This document shows, one piece after another, positions 50,708 through 59,242 of a stretch of DNA of 64,000 nt. Location: positions 3,906,001-3,970,000 of the forward strand of contig NZ_CP045702.1 of NCBI RefSeq assembly GCF_014216315.1. The letters are read 5' to 3'. A model generated the notes under the pieces. The model searched no databases. It was given only the letters and a program-made list of their open reading frames with translations, and had not been told where the DNA came from. Source of the DNA: Streptomyces finlayi (GTDB taxonomy: Bacteria > Actinomycetota > Actinomycetes > Streptomycetales > Streptomycetaceae). The position numbers and the translations under genes were made by a program. The stretch's first letter is position 1. Each line of letters starts with the position of its first letter.

Positions 50708-52654
50708 CTAGGGTTGAGGCGAGGCGATCGCCCTGGCCGCGGCCACTTCCTGACGCAGCGGCTCCAGCACACTGTCCTCGTCACCCACCAGCTCGGCCCG
50801 TACCTCCACCAGCTCCTCGCTCGACCGGAGTCCCTCCGACAGCTCCCGCAGCTGCTGCTCGGCCGCGGCCACCTCGGCGGGCAGGGGCGCCGCGGCCCCG
50901 TGGTCGACCCGGACCCGGGCCGCCGTCGTCGCGTCCACGATCCGTTCGACGGCGACGACCAGCGGCCACCAGGCAGCGGCGTGCGTCCCGACGGGAGGCG
51001 GTTCCGTGAGCGCCCGCTGGAATTCGGAGCGCACGGCCGAGAGATCGCGGTAGAGCCGGCGCCGGGTCCGAACCCGTTCCGCCTGATCGGCATCGAGGCC
51101 GTCGAAGGCAGACGCCACATAGTCGGCGATGTCCGTCACCGCGTCCGCGAGCCGGGAGCCGATCCGGGTGTGCCAGCTCTCCGGCCAGAGCAGATAGCCG
51201 GCCACCAGCACGATCGCGCAGCCGAGCAGACTGTCCAGGAGACGCGGCTGGACCAGTGCGATGCCCTGGTGGTTCAGCAGGTCGGACAGCAGCAGGATGA
51301 CCGGGGTGATGGCCGCGGTCTGGAAGGCGTACCCCTTCGCCGTGAGTGCGGGAATGAGCGCGGCGAGCACCACCATGACCGGCACGTCCCACCACCCGAT
51401 GGGTACCTCGGCCAGCACCGGTGCCGCGATGACGAGCCCGGCCGCCGTGCCGACGGCGCGCAGCACCGCCCGGGAGAAGACCGAACCGAAGTCCGGCTTG
51501 AGGACGAAGGTGACGGTCAGCGCGACCCAGTACGACCGTTCCACGTCGACCAGCGAGGTGAGTGCCTGCGCCAGTCCGATGCACAGGGCCAGGCGCAGTC
51601 CGTACCGCCAGGACGTCCCGGAGAACAGCACACTGCCGGCCGACCGCCGGATGCGTACGCCGAGTGCCGCGGGCCGCCCGAGCCGGTCGTCCACGTTGTA
51701 CGGATCGGGTTCGGTCTTGTGGACGACGGCTGCCGCATGACGCAGGGCGCTGTCCACCGCGCGGGTGGCGGGGGACTCGGGTTCCGGGAGGTCGAGCACC
51801 GGTACGCCGCCGCGGTTCTGCTCCACGTCGTCGGCCAGCGCGCGTACCGCCGCCGGAATCAGGCCGGGCAGCGGGCGCCGCGTCAGATGGGCGGCGGGCG
51901 CCGCCTCGAGGAGCGGGATGACGACGTTGAGCTGGGACAGCAGCCGCACCATGGAGGTGCTGCGCCCGTGGTAGAGCGCCCGGCGGGCGAGCACCAGGTC
52001 GTAGGAGGCGTTCAGCGACTGGGTGACGTCCTGGCGCCGCTCCTCGTACGCGGACGTGCCGGCGGCGGCCAGCAGGTCGGCGATGGCTCGGTAGGTGTCC
52101 GCGACGGCGGCCCGTTCGGGGAGTTTTCCGCGGAACGGCCAGGCCAGCAGGGTCAGGACGAGCACCACGAGTCCGCCGACTGTGAGCAGCAGCGGGGCCA
52201 CCCACCAGGGGTTCGGCATGGGCAGTCCGGCGCCGACCACCGTGTTGAGCAGGAGCAGCAGTCCGGAGACCGAGGCCACGGCGCCGATCGTCGACATCAT
52301 CCCGGAGACGAGGGCGATGACGGTGAGCACGGCGACGGCCGCCCAGCCCGTGTCGAAGACGAGCGTGCCGAGCATCATCCCGAGGGCGCCGAAGATCTGC
52401 GGCACGGCGATGTTGAGGATGCGCATCCGGTAGGCGTCGGCGGTGTCGCCGATGACCCCGGACAGCGCGCCCATCGAGACGAGAGCGCCGTACGTCGGAC
52501 GGTCGGCCGCGAACCCGACGGCGAGTGGAGCCGCCAGCGCCACGGAGGCGCGGGCGACGGCGGCCCAGGGAACGGGAGCGGTCTGCGGGCGCAGTCCGCT
52601 CAGCAGCCAGGGCGGCGGTGCCGCGCGCTTCCGTCCGGCGTCGGCCCCGGCCAC
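50708..52654 (-). CDS. FUSC-family (fusaric acid resistance-like) membrane protein
   Basis: 648 aa. Two blocks of about five helices each (~20-170 and ~355-500) with a cytosolic helical domain between and at the C-terminus; this is the FUSC/YccS/aromatic-acid exporter layout (RPTYGALVSMGALSG; YWVALTVTFVLKPDFG). Substrate unknown. GTG 52654. Divergent/convergent neighbours suggest it forms an operon with the small DUF2630 gene upstream (33 bp away, same strand). Confidence 0.88.
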   Translation of the reverse strand: MAGADAGRKRAAPPPWLLSGLRPQTAPVPWAAVARASVALAAPLAVGFAADRPTYGALVSMGALSGVIGDTADAYRMRILNIAVPQIFGALGMMLGTLVFDTGWAAVAVLTVIALVSGMMSTIGAVASVSGLLLLLNTVVGAGLPMPNPWWVAPLLLTVGGLVVLVLTLLAWPFRGKLPERAAVADTYRAIADLLAAAGTSAYEERRQDVTQSLNASYDLVLARRALYHGRSTSMVRLLSQLNVVIPLLEAAPAAHLTRRPLPGLIPAAVRALADDVEQNRGGVPVLDLPEPESPATRAVDSALRHAAAVVHKTEPDPYNVDDRLGRPAALGVRIRRSAGSVLFSGTSWRYGLRLALCIGLAQALTSLVDVERSYWVALTVTFVLKPDFGSVFSRAVLRAVGTAAGLVIAAPVLAEVPIGWWDVPVMVVLAALIPALTAKGYAFQTAAITPVILLLSDLLNHQGIALVQPRLLDSLLGCAIVLVAGYLLWPESWHTRIGSRLADAVTDIADYVASAFDGLDADQAERVRTRRRLYRDLSAVRSEFQRALTEPPPVGTHAAAWWPLVVAVERIVDATTAARVRVDHGAAAPLPAEVAAAEQQLRELSEGLRSSEELVEVRAELVGDEDSVLEPLRQEVAAARAIASPQP

Positions 52655-52686
52655 TGCGTGCCCCCTCCGTACCGCCCTGGTGCGGG

Positions 52687-52932
52687 TCAGCTCTTGTAGT
52701 TCTCGACCTCTTCGGCCGGCCTCACCTTCGCCGTTGACGGGTCCTCACCGAATTCGCTGAGGGCGCGGCGGCGGCGCAGGAGGTCCCAGCACTGGTCGAG
52801 CCTGACCTCCACCGTACGCAGCCGGGCCTTCTCCTCGTCGGAGAGCCCCATCTTCGCGGTGGAACGGTCACGGAGGGCCCGTTCCTCGGAAATCAGCTCG
52901 TCGATGGTGTCGAAGATGTCCCGGTCGGCCAT
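52687..52932 (-). CDS. DUF2630 small protein
   Basis: 81 aa. A charged helical protein (DIFDTIDELISEERALRDRSTAKMGLSDEEKARLRTVEV, landmark only) of the DUF2630 family, common in actinobacteria, no known role. ATG 52932 with GAAAGAGG upstream. It precedes the FUSC gene by 32 bp. Confidence 0.88.
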   Translation of the reverse strand: MADRDIFDTIDELISEERALRDRSTAKMGLSDEEKARLRTVEVRLDQCWDLLRRRRALSEFGEDPSTAKVRPAEEVENYKS

Positions 52933-52977
52933 GACGCCTCTTTCGGTCGCGGGGTGGTGGTTGTGGTGGGCATGCGG

Positions 52978-53976
52978 TCAGAGCACGAAGAGGGTCTTGC
53001 CGCGCGCACCGCCCGCACGGTTCTCGGCGAGTGCCTGGGGTGCCTTCTCCAGTGGGAGTTCGAGGGCGATCGGCACGCTCAGAGTTCCGCTCGCGGTGGC
53101 CTTGGCGAGGGTGGCGAGCAGGACGGCCGTCGGGGACAGGCGGAAGTCGGCCGCTCTCGTGCCGGCGGGGGCGGTCGCCGGACCGGCGGCACCCCGGGTG
53201 CTGAGGGCGACGCCACCGGTGCGTACCAGCGCCGCGTGCGGAGTGAAGGAGGCATGGTCCGTGGAGACGAGGTCGACGACGGCGTCGACGCCGTCAGGAC
53301 ACACCTCGCGCACCGCCGCTTCGAGGGCGCCGGGTCCGGCCGTCGTGTCGATGGTGACCGAGGCCCCCAGCGCACCCATCCGGGTCCGCTCGTCGCCGCG
53401 CACCGCCGCGAGCACGCGCACGTCCCGTGCGGTGGCGAGCTGCGTCAGACAGCTGCCGACACCGCCTGCCGCACCGATGACGAGCAGCCGCCCGCCGGGG
53501 CGTACGGCCGCGGCCTCCAGGATCTGCGCGGCGGCCATCCCGGCCGACGGGAGCGCGGCGGCGGTCCGCAGGGGCAGTTCGCCGGGGGCCAGGACGATGG
53601 GGGAGTCATGCGGTACGGAGACGTACTCGCAGTACGTCCCGGTCCCGGGCTCCGGCCCGGAAGCGGTCCCGGAAGCGGTCCAGGGAGTGGCCCCCGGAGC
53701 CGGCCTCGTGACCCGGCCGAGGACCGCGTCACCCACCCGGAAGGGGTTGTCGCCGCTGCCGATCATGTCGACCCTGCCCGCGAAGTCCACGCCGATGACC
53801 AGGGGGAACACCTGCCGGGCCGGATCGCCTCCGGCGCCGTCGGCGGTCATCCAGTCCTGCGGGTTGAGGGAGGCGTACTCGATCTTCACCCGCACCTCGC
53901 CCGCCGCGGGTTCCGGCTTGGGGACCTCGACGAGACCCGGCTCCGCGCGGAACGCTGTGACGGCGATGGCTCGCAT
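52978..53976 (-). CDS. Zinc-independent MDR-family NADPH oxidoreductase
   Basis: 332 aa. GroES-like domain (NPQDWMTADGAGGDPARQVFPLVIGVDFAG), then Rossmann (GAAGGVGSCLTQLATARDVRV at ~165). No zinc-ligand set, so quinone reductase/enone reductase type. ATG 53976 with GAGAGG upstream. Same strand as the DUF2630 gene, 45 bp upstream of it. Confidence 0.9.
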   Translation of the reverse strand: MRAIAVTAFRAEPGLVEVPKPEPAAGEVRVKIEYASLNPQDWMTADGAGGDPARQVFPLVIGVDFAGRVDMIGSGDNPFRVGDAVLGRVTRPAPGATPWTASGTASGPEPGTGTYCEYVSVPHDSPIVLAPGELPLRTAAALPSAGMAAAQILEAAAVRPGGRLLVIGAAGGVGSCLTQLATARDVRVLAAVRGDERTRMGALGASVTIDTTAGPGALEAAVREVCPDGVDAVVDLVSTDHASFTPHAALVRTGGVALSTRGAAGPATAPAGTRAADFRLSPTAVLLATLAKATASGTLSVPIALELPLEKAPQALAENRAGGARGKTLFVL

Positions 53977-54094
53977 GACGGAAGACCTCTCAGTCGCCCC
54001 CGACTCTCACGGTCCCACTCTCGCCCGGCCCGCACGCGAGCGCACATCGGACCCCGCCGGTCTCCCGCGCCCGTACGGCAGTGGGGGAAAGGCG

Positions 54095-55084
54095 CTACCC
54101 GGCGCTGGGCGCCCGGCGCGTCAGCACCACCCGCGCCACCACCGCACCGACCGCCACCACCGCCCCCACCAGCAGCACCACCCACACCGTCGTCCGCAGC
54201 GAGGCGGTCAGCGCGTCGAACACCGCCGCCGCCCCGTCCCGGTCGCTGCCCGGCACCTCGTCCAGCACCCGGCTCCGGCCCACCGCGACCAGGACCCGCA
54301 GCACGAGCGCGCCGAGCACCAGCCCCGCCCCGGCGACCGAGGCGGCGAACAGCGCGCCCCGCAGCCGCCGCCGTACCGCCGCCGTACCCACCACCAGGAC
54401 GATCAGCACCAGCGTCCCGATCGCGGGCCAGACGCTGCAGTACCGCAGCCATCCGAGCCGGCCGCGCAGTTCGTCCGCGCGGTCGGCCGAGAGCAGAGTG
54501 ATGTCGGTGTGCTGGACGGGAATCAGATCCGCGAACGGCACTCCGTCGTTGACGAGTCCTTCCTTGACCTGCTGGACCACCGGAGCCAGATCGATGATCA
54601 CGGGCTCCCCGCTGTTCCCGTCCAGAGCCTCGGTCACCGTCTCGTGGGAGGTCCGGTTGGCGAGGTCCCAGGCGTTCTGGAACGCCTCCGTCGTCGTGAA
54701 CGACCGCACGGCGCCGCGCAGCAGCTCCTCGACGGCGTCCTGGAGCGGCCCCACGTCCAGCTGCTTCATCGCCTCGTCCGTGATCAGACCGGCCACCGTG
54801 CTCTGCACGGCGGCGTCGGAGGCGAGCGGGGAGAGCGCGGTGACATACCGGTCGGTGTCGTCGATCTCCAGGTCGACCCAGGCGGCCAGGGCGCTCAGGG
54901 GCACCAGTACGGCGAGCAGGACGAGCATGACGGCCGACAGGGTGACGGAGAGGTAGGTGCGCACACGCTCAGGGAATCCCGTACGGGGCCGGGGCGCCCC
55001 GATCCGTACGCCATTCGAGTTGCCGGGCGGCGCGGTCGGGTGTGCCCTGGAGGAACGGGGACGAGGGAAGGAGCTCTCCGCCAT
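54095..55084 (-). CDS. Membrane protein with large extracellular N-terminal loop
   Basis: 329 aa from ATG 55084 (MAESSFPRP); GTG 54964 (MRTYLSVTL) is a shorter alternative. One N-terminal helix (~43-64), then ~150 residues outside (VADTD-like TDRYVTALSPLASDAAVQSTVAGLITDEAM, partial), then three C-terminal helices (~215-325). Unknown function, conserved style in streptomycetes. Its ATG overlaps head-to-head with the ATG of the next gene. Confidence 0.75.
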   Translation of the reverse strand: MAESSFPRPRSSRAHPTAPPGNSNGVRIGAPRPRTGFPERVRTYLSVTLSAVMLVLLAVLVPLSALAAWVDLEIDDTDRYVTALSPLASDAAVQSTVAGLITDEAMKQLDVGPLQDAVEELLRGAVRSFTTTEAFQNAWDLANRTSHETVTEALDGNSGEPVIIDLAPVVQQVKEGLVNDGVPFADLIPVQHTDITLLSADRADELRGRLGWLRYCSVWPAIGTLVLIVLVVGTAAVRRRLRGALFAASVAGAGLVLGALVLRVLVAVGRSRVLDEVPGSDRDGAAAVFDALTASLRTTVWVVLLVGAVVAVGAVVARVVLTRRAPSAG

Positions 55085-55496
55085 GGCCACACACGCAGCC
55101 ATGCCGTCCCGCGGGTCCCACGGGTCCCGCACGCGGACGACTGCCCGGCATCACGGTCCGCTCGCCTGGATGGTGCCCCTCGCACTGGGCGTCATCTTCG
55201 GTTTCTACGCGGCGTTCATCGAGCGGGACGGCGGCCCGGTCACCGGCGGACAGGTCGTGCTCGGACTGGTCTCGGGCGTGGTCCTCGCCGCGCTCTGCTT
55301 CGCCCTGGGCCGCTACCGGCACGCGCTACCGCGTGAGCTGCGGGCCGCGGCGTTCGGTGCGCTGACGGCCTGTGCGATCGGATTTCTGACGAGTCTTACC
55401 GGTACCAGCGTGCTGCGGTCCGCCGGCATGGGAGCGTTGGTGGGAGCCGGTGTGTTCTGCGTCGCCTTCTACGTCTACTACACGCGGGAGGACTGA
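55083..55496 (+). CDS. Small four-helix membrane protein
   Basis: 137 aa. A basic N-terminus (~1-25) and four transmembrane helices (WMVPLALGVIFGFYAAFI; QVVLGLVSGVVLAALCFALG; AAFGALTACAIGFLTSLTG; GALVGAGVFCVAFYVYYT). ATG 55083 with GGAAGGA at 10-nt spacing. No recognised domain. Head-to-head with the previous gene with start codons sharing two bases. Confidence 0.85.
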   Translation: MATHAAMPSRGSHGSRTRTTARHHGPLAWMVPLALGVIFGFYAAFIERDGGPVTGGQVVLGLVSGVVLAALCFALGRYRHALPRELRAAAFGALTACAIGFLTSLTGTSVLRSAGMGALVGAGVFCVAFYVYYTRED

Positions 55497-55535
55497 GCAC
55501 CGGGGCCCTGAGGGGGAGCACGTCCGATCGCAGGC

Positions 55536-55563
55536 GCGACCGCCGGAACACTCCGGCGGTCGC
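55536..55563. terminator. Terminator between membrane protein gene and ABC operon
   Basis: GCGACCGCCGGA (55536-55547) pairs with 55552-55563 around an ACAC loop. Confidence 0.85.
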
Positions 55564-55604
55564 CGTTCGCCGCGCCACCCCCTCGCAACGACAAGGGATG
55601 GAAC

Positions 55605-56576
55605 ATGACGACGGAACTGGCCATCGAGACCAACGGGCTGGTGAAGATCTTCGGAGACAACCGCGCGGTCGACGGCGTCGATCTCGCCGTGGCGCCCGGG
55701 ACCGTGTACGGCGTCCTCGGGCCGAACGGCGCGGGGAAGACCACCACGGTACGGATGCTGGCGACGCTCCTGCGCCCCGACGGCGGCGAGGCGCGGGTGT
55801 TCGGCAAGGACGTCGTGAAGGACGCCGACGCCGTACGCGGTCTGGTGAGTCTCACCGGGCAGTACGCCTCCGTGGACGAGGACCTCACCGGTACCGAGAA
55901 CCTCGTACTGCTCGCCCGGCTCCTCGGCCACGCGAAGCCCGCGGCGCGTACGCGCGCCGCGCAGTTGCTGGAGGCGTTCGGGTTGACCGGGGCGGCCGGC
56001 AAGCAGGTGAAGAACTACTCGGGCGGTATGCGCCGCCGAATCGACATCGCCGCGTCCATCCTGAACACCCCGGACCTGCTCTTCCTCGACGAGCCGACGA
56101 CCGGGCTCGACCCGCGCAGCCGCAACCAGGTATGGGACATCGTGCGGGCCGTCGTCGCCCAGGGCACCACGGTCATGCTGACCACCCAGTACCTGGACGA
56201 GGCCGACCAGCTGGCCTCCCGGATCGCGGTCATCGACCACGGCAAGGTCATCGCCGAGGGGACGAAGGGCGAACTGAAGGCATCGGTCGGCGCCGGCTCC
56301 GTGCATCTGCGGCTGCGGGACGCCGAGCAGCGCCCCGAGGCCGAGCGGGTGCTGTCCGCCGCGCTCGACGCGACCGTGCAACTGGACGCGGACCCGGTCG
56401 CCCTCACCGCCCGCGTCAACGGGCACGGCACCGAACAGGGTGCCGCCGAACAGGCCGCACGCGCCCTCGCGGAGCTGGCCCGCTGCGGGATCACCGTGGA
56501 CAACTTCTCGCTGGGACAGCCCAGCCTCGACGAGGTCTTCCTCGCGCTCACAGACAGGAAAGGAGTGGCGGCATGA
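55605..56576 (+). CDS. ABC transporter ATP-binding protein (DrrA type)
   Basis: 323 aa. Walker A GPNGAGKTT, signature YSGGMRRRIDIAAS, Walker B LLFLDEPTTGLD, plus a C-terminal DUF4162-like domain (~235-320), the typical DrrA daunorubicin-efflux arrangement. ATG 55605. The stop overlaps the permease ATG (ATGA). Probable drug or lipid exporter; no biosynthetic cluster is next to it. Confidence 0.93.
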   Translation: MTTELAIETNGLVKIFGDNRAVDGVDLAVAPGTVYGVLGPNGAGKTTTVRMLATLLRPDGGEARVFGKDVVKDADAVRGLVSLTGQYASVDEDLTGTENLVLLARLLGHAKPAARTRAAQLLEAFGLTGAAGKQVKNYSGGMRRRIDIAASILNTPDLLFLDEPTTGLDPRSRNQVWDIVRAVVAQGTTVMLTTQYLDEADQLASRIAVIDHGKVIAEGTKGELKASVGAGSVHLRLRDAEQRPEAERVLSAALDATVQLDADPVALTARVNGHGTEQGAAEQAARALAELARCGITVDNFSLGQPSLDEVFLALTDRKGVAA

Positions 56577-57433
56577 CCACCACGACCGACAGAACCGGGC
56601 TGCCCGAGGACGCCGCACTCGCCGCGCCCGACGCGGAGAGCCTCGCCGCCCTGCTGGTCGGCCAGGAGCGGCCGCCGAGACCGAGCGCGCTGTCGGCGTC
56701 TCTCACGTTCGGGTGGCGGGCCATGCTGAAGATCAAGCATGTGCCGGAGCAGCTCTTCGACGTGACGGCGTTCCCGATCATGATGGTGCTGATGTACACG
56801 TACCTCTTCGGTGGTGCGCTGGCCGGTTCCACCCAGGAGTACATCCAGTTCCTGCTGCCCGGCATCCTGGTGATGAGCGTCGTGATGATCACGATGTACA
56901 CCGGGGTCGCGGTCAACACCGACATCACCAAGGGAGTCTTCGACCGCTTCCGTACGCTGCCGGTCTGGCGGCCCGCGGCGATGGTCGGCTATCTGCTCGG
57001 GGACGTCCTGCGGTACATCCTGGCCTCGGCGGTGATGCTGACGGTCGGCATCCTCATCGGCTACCGGCCGGACGGCGGACCGCTCGGTGTGCTGGCGGGC
57101 GTGGCGCTGCTGGTGGTCTTCTCGTTCTCGTTCTCGTGGATCTGGACCATGTTCGGGCTGATGCTGCGCACTGAGAAGTCCGTGATGGGCGTCAGCATGA
57201 TGGTGATCTTCCCGCTGACCTTCCTGAGCAACGTCTTCGTCGACCCGAGCACGATGCCGGGCTGGCTCCAGGCGTTCGTGAACAACAGCCCGGTGACGCA
57301 CCTCGCCTCCGCCGTACGGGAACTGATGGCCGGCGGCTGGCCCGCGACGGACATCGTCTGGTCGCTCGGGTGGTCGGCGCTCTTCGTGGCGGTGTTCGGC
57401 TCGGTGACGATGCGGCTCTACAACCGCAAGTGA
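56573..57433 (+). CDS. ABC transporter permease (DrrB/ABC-2 type)
   Basis: 286 aa. Six ABC-2 helices (~70-280), e.g. YIQFLLPGILVMSVVMITMYTGVAV and VMGVSMMVIFPLTFLSNVFVDPSTMPGWL (landmarks). The first ~65 residues are hydrophilic. Overlaps the ATPase stop by 4 bp with AGGAG just upstream, so it is coupled. Confidence 0.92.
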   Translation: MTTTTDRTGLPEDAALAAPDAESLAALLVGQERPPRPSALSASLTFGWRAMLKIKHVPEQLFDVTAFPIMMVLMYTYLFGGALAGSTQEYIQFLLPGILVMSVVMITMYTGVAVNTDITKGVFDRFRTLPVWRPAAMVGYLLGDVLRYILASAVMLTVGILIGYRPDGGPLGVLAGVALLVVFSFSFSWIWTMFGLMLRTEKSVMGVSMMVIFPLTFLSNVFVDPSTMPGWLQAFVNNSPVTHLASAVRELMAGGWPATDIVWSLGWSALFVAVFGSVTMRLYNRK

Positions 57434-57548
57434 GGACGCGGTTCCGCGCCGCGTCCTCACTCCCGGTCGCACATGCCCGGGGGCGGGCACAGACTGGAAG
57501 GCGAGGGGGTTCTCGGGTGCGGCACGGCCGATCGGCTCTGGAGGAGTC

Positions 57549-57914
57549 ATGACGGCAACCACGCGGACGGATACGCCCGTCGCCATGGAAGGCGACGGTC
57601 TGGAACTGCGTATGCGGGACGTCGGCGGAGACATGTCCGTCGCCTTCGTACGGTTCCCGAAGGGCACGGACATGGGTCCGGCGCTCAAGGGGCAGCCCGA
57701 TGACCTGTGCCAGTGCCCGCACTGGGGCTACCTGCTCAAGGGCCGGCTGAAGATGCGGACCAAGGCCGGGGACGAGGTGTACGAGGCGGGGCAGGCGTTC
57801 TACTGGCCGCCGGGTCATGCGCCCGAGGCGCTTGAGGACTGCGAGTACGTGGACTTCTCGCCCACCAAGGAGTTCAACGAGGTGATCGACCACGTCAAGG
57901 CGCAGTCGGCCTGA
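57549..57914 (+). CDS. Cupin-domain protein
   Basis: 121 aa. A single cupin (QCPHWGYLLKGRLKMRTKAGDEVYEAGQAFYWPPGHAPEALEDCEYVDFSP, landmark) with one His and Glu of the usual metal set, so the metal may be bound by a reduced set. ATG 57549 after GGAGG. Unknown substrate; common in actinobacteria. Followed by repeats and a terminator. Confidence 0.85.
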   Translation: MTATTRTDTPVAMEGDGLELRMRDVGGDMSVAFVRFPKGTDMGPALKGQPDDLCQCPHWGYLLKGRLKMRTKAGDEVYEAGQAFYWPPGHAPEALEDCEYVDFSPTKEFNEVIDHVKAQSA

Positions 57915-57931
57915 CAGGCGTGGAGCGACCG

Positions 57932-57986
57932 GCGGCACCGACGACGAGCGGCACCGACGACGAGCACGCAGGACGAGCACGCAGGA
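57932..57986 (+). repeat. Tandem repeats downstream of the cupin gene
   Basis: GCGGCACCGACGACGA occurs twice (57932-57947, 57948-57963), followed by two copies of a GCACGCAGGACGA-type unit (57964-57976, 57977-57986). Noncoding. Confidence 0.75.
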
Positions 57987-58018
57987 GGGGCGGCCCGCAT
58001 GACGCGGGCCGCCCCTCC
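57984..58018. terminator. Convergent terminator after cupin/universal stress protein genes
   Basis: Perfect 15-bp stem 57984-57998 with 58004-58018, 5-nt loop. Confidence 0.88.
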
Positions 58019-58053
58019 GCCGCCGTTCCCGTCAGTCGCGTACGAAGGTCACC

Positions 58054-58476
58054 TCAGGCGCGTACGACGGTCACCGGGCACGGTGCGTGCTGGGTGACGT
58101 GGAGGCTGACCGAGCCGAGCAGGGTGGCCGCGAAACCGCTTCGGCCGCGGGCGCCGACGACCAGGAGACTCGCGCCCTTGGCCCGCTCCAGGAGTGCCTG
58201 CGTCGGGTTGCCGATCACGACGATCTTGCTGATGGCGGCGGCGCCCTCCGCGCCGAGGGCCTCCTCCAGCGCCTCGTTGAGCGAGACGGTGGCCAGGGCC
58301 TGAGGGTCGAAGTCCTCCGGCAGGCCCGGCATCATGGACGCCCAGCTGGTCGCGGGATACTCCCAGCTGTTCACCGCCTCGACAAAATCGCCGGTCAGTT
58401 CGGCCTGGCGTACGGCCCAGTGCAGTGCCTTGATCGACGACTCGGAGCCGTCCACGCCCACGACGATCCTGCCCAT
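58054..58476 (-). CDS. Universal stress protein (UspA family)
   Basis: 140 aa, one Usp domain. It starts GRIVVGVDGSESSIKALHWAV and has the ATP-binding pattern GARGRSGFAATLLGSVS near the C-terminus. ATG 58476 with GGAGGC upstream. General stress/dormancy ATP-binding protein; partner unknown. Confidence 0.92.
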   Translation of the reverse strand: MGRIVVGVDGSESSIKALHWAVRQAELTGDFVEAVNSWEYPATSWASMMPGLPEDFDPQALATVSLNEALEEALGAEGAAAISKIVVIGNPTQALLERAKGASLLVVGARGRSGFAATLLGSVSLHVTQHAPCPVTVVRA

Positions 58477-58577
58477 GTCTGCCTCCAGCTCGGTTCAGCT
58501 CGGTCCAGCCTGATGCGACGTTCGGTCCAACTGTAATCAAGCCGGATATTCCGCCCCGTCGGGGTGCCTGCGGCGCG

Positions 58578-59237
58578 TCAGTCCAGGCGGAGGTCGGCGA
58601 GCTGCTGCTCGAACGGCACGACCGCGTCCTCGCCGTCGGCCAGGCCGAGCGCCCTCGTCGCCCCGGACACCGTCCGTCCCAGGACCGCCGAGGCGAGCTC
58701 GCCCCCTGCCCGCCGGATGCGGGCGGGCAGGCCCTCGGTGTACTCGTCGCCGGACGAGCCCCAGTCCTCCGAGGCCGCGTACACGGAGGTCGGCAGGGTC
58801 ACGGCCCGCAGATAGGCGAAGAGCGGGCGGAGCGCGTGCTCCAGGACCAGCGAGTGCCGGGCCGTGCCGCCCGTCGCCGCGATCACGACGGGCTTGCCGG
58901 TCAGCGCGGTGTGGTCGATCAGGTCGAAGAACGACTTGAACAGTCCGCTGTACGAGGCGGTGAAGACCGGTGTCACCGCGATCAGGCCGTCCGCCTCCGT
59001 CACCGCTTCCATCGCGTCCCTCAGGGCGCGCGGCGGGAATCCGGTGACCAGGTTGTTCGCGATGTCGACGGCCAGATCGCGCAGCTCGATGATCCGCACG
59101 TCGACCCTGCGGTCCTGGTCGGCCTCCAGCCGCTCACGGGCGGCCCCGGCCACCCGGTCGGCCAGCAGCCGGGTGGACGAGGGGCTGCTCAGCCCGGCCG
59201 AGACGGCGACGATCTTCAGGGGAGCGGTGGCGAACAC
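58578..59237 (-). CDS. NADPH-dependent FMN reductase (CE1759 type)
   Basis: 219 aa. Flavodoxin-like fold with IVAVSAGLSSPSSTRLLADRVA and LIAVTPVFTASYSGLFKSFFDLI. It supplies reduced FMN to a monooxygenase; the LLM gene immediately upstream ends 5 bp before this GTG (59237), with AAGGAGG in its last codons, so they form a two-component monooxygenase pair. Confidence 0.9.
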   Translation of the reverse strand: MFATAPLKIVAVSAGLSSPSSTRLLADRVAGAARERLEADQDRRVDVRIIELRDLAVDIANNLVTGFPPRALRDAMEAVTEADGLIAVTPVFTASYSGLFKSFFDLIDHTALTGKPVVIAATGGTARHSLVLEHALRPLFAYLRAVTLPTSVYAASEDWGSSGDEYTEGLPARIRRAGGELASAVLGRTVSGATRALGLADGEDAVVPFEQQLADLRLD

Positions 59238-59242
59238 GGTAC

